Shown here in pieces: positions 1 through 5,371 of a stretch of DNA of 5,371 bases (position 1 is the stretch's first letter; each line of letters starts with the position of its first letter). A program made the position numbers and the translations under genes. Source of the stretch: Opitutaceae bacterium (lineage in GTDB: Bacteria; Verrucomicrobiota; Verrucomicrobiia; Opitutales; Opitutaceae). The stretch spans positions 1 through 5,371 of the forward strand of contig SXZN01000274.1 of the NCBI GenBank assembly GCA_005787865.1, in the 5' to 3' direction. Under the pieces are notes generated by a model. That model worked only from the letters and a program-made list of their open reading frames with translations. It was not told the origin of the DNA and made no database searches.

Positions 1-1554
1 CCGACCCGACCACACGCGCCCTTGCGCTATTTCCTCAACCACGCGGCGATCTAATTTTCGCGCGACCGATACCTTGCTGAGAAATTGGTCATAGACCCAG
101 TCAACGTTGGCTTGGAAGAGCGCCAGCTCTTCTTCGGTTTTAGGCCGCGTCACCGTCGCAAGATCAGCAAATTTTCCCGTCTTAACCATGTCGAACGAGA
201 GGCCTAATTTATCCGTGGCGAGACCCTGGAAATTGAGAAATAAACCAAACACCCCGATGGAACCGGTGATCGTGCTGGGTTCGGCAAAAATCCGCTCGGC
301 ATCAGCGCTAATCCAATAACCGCCCGAGGCCGCCACGGTGCCCATCGACACAATAATCGGGGTTTGCTGCCCGCATAAACGCAACTCGCGATGAATCGCT
401 TCGGACGCGCTCACGCTGCCGCCAGGACTGTTAACCCGCAGCACGATAGCTTTGATGCTGTCGTCCTGCCGAATCTGGCGCAACAGACGGGCAGTTTTCT
501 CCCCATACACATTGCCTTCATCCCAGCCATCACCATCGACGATCTCGCCCTCGGCATAGACGATCGCAATTTTGCTGCGGCTACTGTTGTCCAGTTTTAC
601 CCCCTTGGCGCGTTGGCGTTGGGCGTTGCTCCCACCAGCGGAAATTAAATTCGCATAGTCCTTGAGGGCGACCTGCTGGAAAGCCTGATTGGAACCAGCG
701 CGACCGGTGGCTGCTTTTAATTCCGCCAAAACCTCATCATGATAAGCGATGCGATCAACGAGCTTAAGATTCTTGGCCACTTCGGGACGCAAAAAACCTT
801 TCGCATCGACCGCTTTTTGCAGAGCGCCCGCTGGCAGCCGCCGATCTTTTTCAATCGCGGTAGTCAGCGTCCCCCAGAGATCGTCCAGCAAGTTTTGCGT
901 CTGCTGCCGGCTTTCCACGCTCATGTCCTTGCGCGTGTAAGGCTCTACCGCGCTTTTATATTTACCCACGCGGGTCACTTGCACGCCCACGCCCAATTTC
1001 TCCATCGCGCCGGTAAAAAACATGGGCTGCGACGCTAACCCCGGCATTACCACCGCTCCGTAGGGATCGAGCACGATTTCGCTGGCGGCTGAAGCGAGGT
1101 AGAAATCACGCGTGTCGGCATAATTCAGGTAAGCTTTCACCGGTTTGCCCGCCGCCTTAAATTCCGTGAGAGCCGCGCGCACCTCTGCCAGCGCCGCATA
1201 ACCTGTGCCATAACCAGCCGGTTGAAGAGATCCGGTGAGATAGAGTCCCGCGATCGCTTCATCTTTTGCGGCCGCCTGCAGCGCGCGGGTAAGCGCGCGC
1301 AGTTGCAGCACCGATCGACTGCGCCCACCTAACGATTCCACGATCTCCCCTAGGCCGTCGGTTTGCGCGGGGGCATCTTGAATATTGGCGGTCAGATCAA
1401 AAACTAAATAGGCGCCGTTTGGCACCACCACGGGCTTTTTTTGCCCAAGAGCCACCACTGCGCCTACGATCACCGCCAGCAGCAAGCCGCCACCAAAAAT
1501 GACCACGACGAGAGCGGTCAGGCTGGCAAAAAAAGAGGTAAAAAAACTTTTCAT
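1..1554 (-). CDS. sppA: Signal peptide peptidase SppA, long (67 kDa-type) form, C-terminus cut by window edge
   Basis: This is a membrane-bound serine protease of family S49 that degrades cleaved signal peptides and other membrane-embedded fragments at the periplasmic face of the inner membrane. The frame is open for 518 codons from the ATG at 1554 to the left edge, with no stop. Residues 10-37 form a hydrophobic N-terminal anchor. Two S49 domains follow, at about 50-270 and 325-510. The first carries GKYKSAVEPY, whose Lys200 corresponds to the catalytic lysine of E. coli SppA (Lys209). The second carries VNSPGGSV and TVAASGGYW, whose Ser410 matches the nucleophile (Ser409), followed by PSTITGSIGVFG. 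The window stops inside the usual GRVW(S/T)G motif, so roughly 100 residues should be missing compared with the 618-residue E. coli protein. An in-frame ATG at 1578 is followed by a TAG four codons later, which fixes the start at 1554. No strong Shine-Dalgarno sequence is visible. The family assignment is very secure. Confidence 0.95.
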   Translation of the reverse strand, partial: MKSFFTSFFASLTALVVVIFGGGLLLAVIVGAVVALGQKKPVVVPNGAYLVFDLTANIQDAPAQTDGLGEIVESLGGRSRSVLQLRALTRALQAAAKDEAIAGLYLTGSLQPAGYGTGYAALAEVRAALTEFKAAGKPVKAYLNYADTRDFYLASAASEIVLDPYGAVVMPGLASQPMFFTGAMEKLGVGVQVTRVGKYKSAVEPYTRKDMSVESRQQTQNLLDDLWGTLTTAIEKDRRLPAGALQKAVDAKGFLRPEVAKNLKLVDRIAYHDEVLAELKAATGRAGSNQAFQQVALKDYANLISAGGSNAQRQRAKGVKLDNSSRSKIAIVYAEGEIVDGDGWDEGNVYGEKTARLLRQIRQDDSIKAIVLRVNSPGGSVSASEAIHRELRLCGQQTPIIVSMGTVAASGGYWISADAERIFAEPSTITGSIGVFGLFLNFQGLATDKLGLSFDMVKTGKFADLATVTRPKTEEELALFQANVDWVYDQFLSKVSVARKLDRRVVEEIAQGRVWSGR

Positions 1555-1586
1555 GCCGCCAAGCTAAGCCGCTCGCATGCCACCGC

Positions 1587-1613
1587 CAGCGAAAAGAATT
1601 TTGCCCTTCGCTG
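1587..1613 (-). terminator. Hairpin in the secretin-sppA gap, possible weak or factor-dependent terminator
   Basis: On the minus strand CAGCGAAGGG pairs with a downstream copy ending TTCGCTG. This gives a 10-bp stem, including two G-U pairs, around a 7-base loop. It lies about 37 bases after the secretin stop and about 32 bases before the sppA ATG. No U-run follows the stem on either strand, so it is not a standard intrinsic terminator. It could be a Rho-dependent 3' end, an mRNA-stabilising stem or an attenuator in front of sppA. The rest of the 95-base gap (1555-1649) holds a G-rich stretch next to the secretin stop and no recognisable promoter boxes. Confidence 0.3.
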
Positions 1614-1649
1614 AACTCTCCCGCGCCGGCCGCCTCCTCCCCCCCTAAT

Positions 1650-3749
1650 TTAGCGCACCCGTTCCACTAGTCCCTGGGGCGTTACGATCGTCGGGTTTTG
1701 GTAAAGAGTCCCCGCGGGAATACCGGCGACCGCTTGTTTTTTGAGCGATCCACCGGGACTCACCAGATTAGCGGTCACAAAAATCAGCAAATTGCGCTTC
1801 TGCGTACTTTCGCCCTTACTGCGGAAAAATCGGCCAAGCCCAGGCAAATTGCCCACGACGGGAACTTTATCACTGACGTTTTTAACATCTTCGCGCGTCA
1901 GCCCACCCATAACGAGCGTGGCCCCATCCCAAATGGTGACTTTCGTGCTCATTTCCCGCACCCCAAAGATCGGCTGAAAAAAACCGGAAGGAACGGTGAC
2001 GGTCGTGCCACCCGAAATGGCAATGCTTTGTCCCCCGTATTCAACAAAGCCTTCAAATTCCGTAACCTTGGGATTCAAATCGAGGCTGATGCTATAATCA
2101 TCTTCCTCCACCGTCGGCGTGACTTTTAACTCCACCCCGACGTTGCGGGTAGTAAATTCTTGGGGCGTCCCCGCCGTGATTGCGACGCCCGCCGAGCCGC
2201 CGCCGCTCGCACTGCCCGTTCCCACTTGGCTCTGCACTTGGCCGAAAGATTGCGGGTAGCGCAGTTCTTGCGCCACGGTGATGGTGGCGAGATTGCCGGA
2301 AAGCACGGTAAGCTTAGGCGCGCTGAGCAACTCGGTACCCGCCTTCTGGGAGAGCGCACGCACCACAGCGTTGAGATTAAACTCGCCGATAATACCGCTG
2401 ATCGTCGCGAGCGGATTCGCGATCACCCCTAGATTATTGGTACCCGGAATAGACGGCGGGTGATTAAGAATCGGCACATCCGGCGTGGGCGAACCCGTAG
2501 AACTCGTCAGCGTGCTATCGAGGATCGCTCCCGTGGCATCCAAGGTGGACGTAGTCGTCGTGGCCCCGACCATCCCACGAACAATGCTGCCGCGCCCGCC
2601 ACCCGAGTCGTTCGTAAACGCATTCGCGAGCGAGCGATTCGCCGTCTGATAATTGCTCACGGCCGCACCACTATGTTGCGTGGCTTTTTTACCAAGATTC
2701 CATTGCACCCCGAGTTCTTCGAGCGCGCCTTGCTGGACCTCCAAAAACTTTGCCTCAATCTCCACCTGGCGAACTTCATTATAGCGCGTCAAAATATTTT
2801 GAATGCGCTCTAGATTTCGAGGCGTCTGGGTCACAATGAGCTGCGAGCCGTCGAAGGCCAATGTACTCCCCACGACGCCCTCGAAAATTACGCCGGCCAG
2901 CTGCAGAAAATCTCGAATGGCTTGGCCCTCCCCGACCATAGTTAATTCATTACCCACCGGCAGCGCCAGGGGACCCACCCGAGGGCCGCCACTCGCCCTA
3001 TTTTGGCCGATCATCCGCAAGACCGTCGAGCGTGCGATGGCGAAGAATTGCGTGGTCAGCGCCGATTGCTCCCCGCCCGGCCGAATAATGACGGCATCGG
3101 CCTGCACCTCATATTGGTAACCCACCGACTCGGTGATAAAGTCGAGCACACGCTTGAGCGAAAGATTGCGTAGAGTCAGATTGATTAGCGGATGGGCCAT
3201 GCTGGGATCGACCAGAATGAGGTTAACCCCCTTGGAGCTGGGGTCCGTGAGATCATACTCCTCGGTGAGCGCGCTCAGCGTGTTGATCACGCGCCCAATT
3301 TCTAAGCCGCTAAAATTCACACTAGGAATTATGATGCGGTGGAGCTTATCTTGGAGCGGCGATGACCCCGTCGACGCCGCGACGATGCCTTCTGGTTCGC
3401 GCCGCGCATTGGGACGCTGCCAAGCCCGATCAACCGCCCCGAGCATGGCGGCACTCGCTTGAACCCGAGCTCCGCTTGGGCCGGCGCTTTCACGGCGCAG
3501 TCGGTTAAGCAAAAACTGCGCCTCCGCATTACTTGGATCCGCCGCGAGGGCCTGCTCTAAAGTATTCCGCGCGGCGACCGGTTCGTCGGCGAGATATTGT
3601 CCGCGCCCCCGCGCCACCAACACGGCGACCGCCTCCGCCGGCCGCGCTGTGCGCAACTCAGGCACCGGCGCCAACTGGGCGACCTGCGCGCTCAACGAGT
3701 AATCAGTTAGCCCGCATAATAAAATACTCCAGCGAAGAAAAGTTTTCAT
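1650..3749 (-). CDS. Amuc_1098-family secretin (type IV pilus / type II secretion-like outer-membrane channel)
   Basis: Secretins of the PilQ/GspD superfamily form multimeric gated channels in the outer membrane; this one is 699 residues. Residues 1-21 are a Sec signal peptide with likely cleavage after SLSA. Residues 40-88 look like a TPR-type helical pair (ARGRGQYLADEPVAARNTL onward). An N0/STN-like domain lies at about 135-225 and contains LINLTLRNLSLKRVLDFI. An N1-like domain follows at about 230-325. The secretin core runs from about 328 (EIEAKFLEV) to 664. It carries the signature VPVVGNLPGLGRFFRS at 629-644 and then RNLLIFVTANLVSP. Gly/Ser/Thr-rich inserts lie at 375-430 and 505-530. 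A tail of about 35 residues follows the core. The frame stays open upstream to 3890, but there it only overlaps the preceding gene; the ATG at 3749 heads a proper signal peptide and falls just after the upstream stop. The superfamily is certain; the subfamily rests on gene order and architecture. Confidence 0.93.
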   Translation of the reverse strand: MKTFLRWSILLCGLTDYSLSAQVAQLAPVPELRTARPAEAVAVLVARGRGQYLADEPVAARNTLEQALAADPSNAEAQFLLNRLRRESAGPSGARVQASAAMLGAVDRAWQRPNARREPEGIVAASTGSSPLQDKLHRIIIPSVNFSGLEIGRVINTLSALTEEYDLTDPSSKGVNLILVDPSMAHPLINLTLRNLSLKRVLDFITESVGYQYEVQADAVIIRPGGEQSALTTQFFAIARSTVLRMIGQNRASGGPRVGPLALPVGNELTMVGEGQAIRDFLQLAGVIFEGVVGSTLAFDGSQLIVTQTPRNLERIQNILTRYNEVRQVEIEAKFLEVQQGALEELGVQWNLGKKATQHSGAAVSNYQTANRSLANAFTNDSGGGRGSIVRGMVGATTTTSTLDATGAILDSTLTSSTGSPTPDVPILNHPPSIPGTNNLGVIANPLATISGIIGEFNLNAVVRALSQKAGTELLSAPKLTVLSGNLATITVAQELRYPQSFGQVQSQVGTGSASGGGSAGVAITAGTPQEFTTRNVGVELKVTPTVEEDDYSISLDLNPKVTEFEGFVEYGGQSIAISGGTTVTVPSGFFQPIFGVREMSTKVTIWDGATLVMGGLTREDVKNVSDKVPVVGNLPGLGRFFRSKGESTQKRNLLIFVTANLVSPGGSLKKQAVAGIPAGTLYQNPTIVTPQGLVERVR

Positions 3750-3766
3750 ATTTTTAAAAATTTTAA
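3748..3766 (-). promoter_or_regulatory. A/T-only junction spanning the upstream stop and the secretin start
   Basis: Nineteen consecutive A/T bases occur in otherwise G+C-rich DNA. They cover the TAA of the Amuc_1099-like gene, the 13-base spacer and the first two bases of the secretin ATG. The spacer has no purine-rich Shine-Dalgarno sequence. An unstructured A/U-rich leader of this kind could recruit ribosomes through protein S1, with re-initiation after the upstream stop. It also contains TTAAAT- and TAAATA-like hexamers that could act as a -10 box, but no matching -35 is evident. The composition is plain to see; the function is inferred. Confidence 0.4.
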
Positions 3767-4677
3767 CGGGCGGCAATATCAGGGATCGCCGGCGCGGCTC
3801 CCCGCGGCATCTTGTCGGCTTGGGTCCGGATCGGCGGCAGCGGGCTGTTGATCGGTCGGAGCAGATGTATTTCAGCCTCGGGTAAACCAATAATCTGTCG
3901 GCCCACCCGCACCTCCGGCGGAGTTAACTGGACGGCCTCAATCCGGTAGCTCTCCCCCGCGATGGAAAAGGAATCACCCGCCCGGAGCTCGTGCCGCGCT
4001 CCACCGGCCAGCGGTTGCAGCACGGCCAGCGGCGTATCCGTGTAGTGCGGCCCACGGCTATCCAACCAGACCTCGCGCCCCGTACGGTCTTCCGTTAGCA
4101 GGGCGAACGCGGCCGCCTCGTAGACGGGCCCAGATTCGCTCGTTGGGACCAAGACCTTCTTCACCTCAAAGTGCGTGAAGGTTAGGCCAAGCTCCGCAAA
4201 ATAATAACCCGGCCGAACCAAACTTGCCTCAGGGTGCTGCGGCCGAACGAACGTGGCCCGATAATCATGCGCTGGACCGACGTAACCCACCAACTGCAGC
4301 GGATAGAGTTCGGGTTTTACCGCTAATAATTGAATGCCCAGAGACGGTTGCCCCTCGGTTAAATTAGCGGGTGCCGTGACAGTGTAGGTTCGATCGCGCC
4401 CATCATAGTAAATGACGGGCGGAGTGAAGAGCTCGTAGACCCAACCGCGGCCCGCTGACTGAGCCGGCGGTTCCGGCCAGACGGGCGACTCCTGAGCGGA
4501 AGGCGCCGGCGGGACGATCGGCGAATTCGCCCCAGAGAAACGTATGGCCACGGGCTGGCTGCGAATGCGCCGGATAACCCCTTGCTGCTGACTAGACCAA
4601 ATCCAACTAGCGACGTTCAAGCCCACGACGGCGACCAGCAGAAGTTTTTCGCCAGACTGCTTAATTCGCGCCATCAT
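3763..4677 (-). CDS. Amuc_1099-family pilus-like system protein (PilP/GspC-like position)
   Basis: This 304-residue protein is probably a bitopic inner-membrane component of the same envelope machine as its neighbours. Residues 1-10 are basic and cytoplasmic. About 11-28 form one transmembrane helix (LLLVAVVGLNVASWIW). A Pro-rich linker lies at 53-72, followed by the motif YELFTPPVIYYD at 81-92 and a beta-rich periplasmic region to about 275. The C-terminal tail is Pro/Ala-rich. Residues 125-175 and 188-257 each resemble a PilP/GspC HR-type unit: a hydrophobic strand, a basic/hydrophobic strand, an RPG or AGD turn, then a Y/F-x-V strand. ATG at 4677 overlaps the upstream TGA as ATGA; a second ATG at 4674 is equally possible. 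The only in-frame start further upstream is a TTG at 4698, which would put seven residues before the helix. The secretin starts 13 bases after the stop. Order next to a secretin and an Amuc_1100-like gene drives the family call. The molecular function is unknown and the PilP/GspC analogy is inference. Confidence 0.8.
   Translation of the reverse strand: MMARIKQSGEKLLLVAVVGLNVASWIWSSQQQGVIRRIRSQPVAIRFSGANSPIVPPAPSAQESPVWPEPPAQSAGRGWVYELFTPPVIYYDGRDRTYTVTAPANLTEGQPSLGIQLLAVKPELYPLQLVGYVGPAHDYRATFVRPQHPEASLVRPGYYFAELGLTFTHFEVKKVLVPTSESGPVYEAAAFALLTEDRTGREVWLDSRGPHYTDTPLAVLQPLAGGARHELRAGDSFSIAGESYRIEAVQLTPPEVRVGRQIIGLPEAEIHLLRPINSPLPPIRTQADKMPRGAAPAIPDIAAR
4674..4677 (-). promoter_or_regulatory. 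ATGA stop/start overlap, translational coupling
   Basis: The TGA ending the Amuc_1100-like gene (4676-4674) shares bases with the ATG of the Amuc_1099-like gene (4677-4675). No Shine-Dalgarno-like sequence precedes this ATG, so translation probably depends on ribosomes finishing the upstream gene. This keeps the two proteins in fixed proportion, as expected for partners in one complex. Confidence 0.7.
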
Positions 4678-5371
4678 GGAGCCGGTGGGGCTGAGCAAGG
4701 TAACAGATCGATCGCCTCGATGATCACGGAGAATTTTGAAAAAACCGGGGGCACCACTACGGCCAGCCCAGCGGGAGCAGTGGGGGCGCTCGATCCCAGG
4801 GTTTGGGTCGGGTTAGTTAAAGTCTCTACCTCTACGCTTCGGACGATTAACGGCAGATCAAAGTCCGCTAGGCACTGTAGAAACACGCGGAGGGCTTGCG
4901 TTTGGCCGGTAAATTCCACGCGCCAGGCCGTGCTCTCAATCTGCCCGGGAACGCGGAGTGACCAAGCGGTTGGCAGCACAAAAAAATCGTCCCCCGCGCC
5001 CCCGCGCCCCTGTGACGGTGCAACCCTATTCGCCGAAGCAAACTGCGGTGGCGGCAGCGGGCGGCGCAGTGCTTCGGGGAGTGGACGCTCGCGTTGGAGC
5101 GAGAGTAAGGCCAGCGGTTGGGCGGCGTAGAGCAGTTGCAGTATTTGTGCGGCCAGCTGGCGCTGACGAAAAACGGCCGCCGCTAACTCAACCGCGGGAC
5201 CCTCATGGGCATAGTCTGAAAAACCAAAATTCTCCTCGGGCCGCGTCGCAACGTGCGCGCGCTCAGCGAGCTCGCGTGATTTTTTAATAAAATCAGCTAA
5301 GTCAAAAAAAAGCCCGATCGCCGTCGGCGGTAGCGGTGGCTCCAGAGCCGCGGCCGCGCGGCCCCGCAAGG
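4674..5371 (-). CDS. Amuc_1100-family pilus-like protein (PilO-like), N-terminus cut by window edge
   Basis: The last 231 complete codons are present; the gene enters from the right edge with no stop, and the TTG at 5369 is not a real start. Amuc_1100 itself is about 317 residues with an N-terminal membrane segment and coiled coil, so roughly that part is missing here. The visible part matches its layout. A helix comes first (GLFFDLADFIKKSRELAE, 19-36). A ferredoxin-like half follows, with ELAAAVFRQRQLAAQILQLL at 61-80. A Pro/Gly-rich loop spans 97-126. A second half has WRVEFTGQTQALRVFLQCLA (149-168) and LPLIVRSVEVET (172-183), the usual PilO strand-helix-strand. A Pro/Ala linker then leads to a final strand, FSKFSVIIEAIDLL (210-223). 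In Akkermansia this protein is envelope-located and known for host immune effects. Here it most likely works as a structural partner of the Amuc_1099-like protein and secretin encoded downstream. The call rests on remembered architecture plus gene order, not an alignment. Confidence 0.8.
   Translation of the reverse strand, partial: LRGRAAAALEPPLPPTAIGLFFDLADFIKKSRELAERAHVATRPEENFGFSDYAHEGPAVELAAAVFRQRQLAAQILQLLYAAQPLALLSLQRERPLPEALRRPLPPPQFASANRVAPSQGRGGAGDDFFVLPTAWSLRVPGQIESTAWRVEFTGQTQALRVFLQCLADFDLPLIVRSVEVETLTNPTQTLGSSAPTAPAGLAVVVPPVFSKFSVIIEAIDLLPCSAPPAP

Noticed and set aside
1137..1328. 63-codon minus-strand open frame inside sppA
   Set aside because: It is out of frame with the 518-codon SppA reading frame, which has both catalytic residues; it is a shadow frame.
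1632..1645. AGGAGG-containing G-rich run on the minus strand after the secretin stop
   Set aside because: It looks like a Shine-Dalgarno sequence, but no start codon follows at suitable spacing and the sppA ATG is about 80 bases away.
1698..2129. 143-codon plus-strand open frame opposite the secretin gene
   Set aside because: It is antisense to the conserved secretin core, its product shows no recognisable domain or signal, and open antisense frames are expected in G+C-rich DNA.
3687..3749. Possible lipoprotein signal (Cys12) in the secretin
   Set aside because: Leu precedes the cysteine where a lipobox needs Gly, Ala or Ser, and a normal signal peptidase I site follows near residue 21.
3750..3890. 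47-residue N-terminal extension of the secretin
   Set aside because: It lies almost wholly inside the Amuc_1099-like gene, is Arg- and Cys-rich, and would bury the signal peptide that starts at 3749.
4678..4698. Seven-residue upstream extension of the Amuc_1099-like protein from a TTG
   Set aside because: The ATG at 4677 gives a normal positively charged N-terminus and an ATGA overlap; a TTG start without a Shine-Dalgarno sequence is less likely.
4582..5130. 182-codon plus-strand open frame opposite the Amuc_1100-like gene
   Set aside because: It lies opposite two coupled genes with family-like architecture; its predicted product is compositionally biased and has no recognisable domain.

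Overview
The window holds four genes, all on the minus strand, covering almost every base. Read in the direction of transcription (right to left) they are: the 3' part of an Amuc_1100-family pilus-like protein (4674-5371), an Amuc_1099-family membrane-anchored protein (3763-4677), an Amuc_1098-family secretin (1650-3749), and the first 518 codons of a long-form signal peptide peptidase SppA (1-1554). The outer two genes are cut by the window edges. No RNA gene, mobile element, CRISPR array or transfer boundary was seen.

The organism is most likely a member of Verrucomicrobiota. The three-gene block matches, in order and in protein architecture, the Amuc_1100 / Amuc_1099 / Amuc_1098 run of Akkermansia muciniphila, a locus typical of that phylum. 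The G+C-rich coding sequence and its divergence from Akkermansia would fit a free-living lineage such as Opitutae, but the window does not settle the class.

The first three genes look like one operon. Amuc_1100-like and Amuc_1099-like overlap by an ATGA stop/start, and the secretin begins 13 bases after the Amuc_1099-like stop, across an A/T-only junction. Together they suggest a noncanonical type IV pilus- or type II secretion-like envelope machine. The Amuc_1100-like protein would sit in the PilO position. The Amuc_1099-like protein, with one N-terminal membrane segment and a periplasmic beta-rich region, would take the PilP/GspC position. The secretin would form the outer-membrane channel. 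A PilM-like gene (Amuc_1101 family) is expected just beyond the right edge. No pilin, ATPase or prepilin peptidase lies in the window.

A 95-base gap containing a hairpin separates the secretin from sppA. SppA is a housekeeping inner-membrane protease, and both catalytic residues (Lys200, Ser410) are present. Whether it is cotranscribed with the secretion locus cannot be decided from sequence alone.

The most interesting content is the poorly characterised Amuc_1098-1100 type machine. Within it, the Amuc_1099-like protein appears to carry two similar tandem periplasmic beta modules, and the secretin has an N-terminal TPR-like extension and a conserved-looking tail after the secretin fold.
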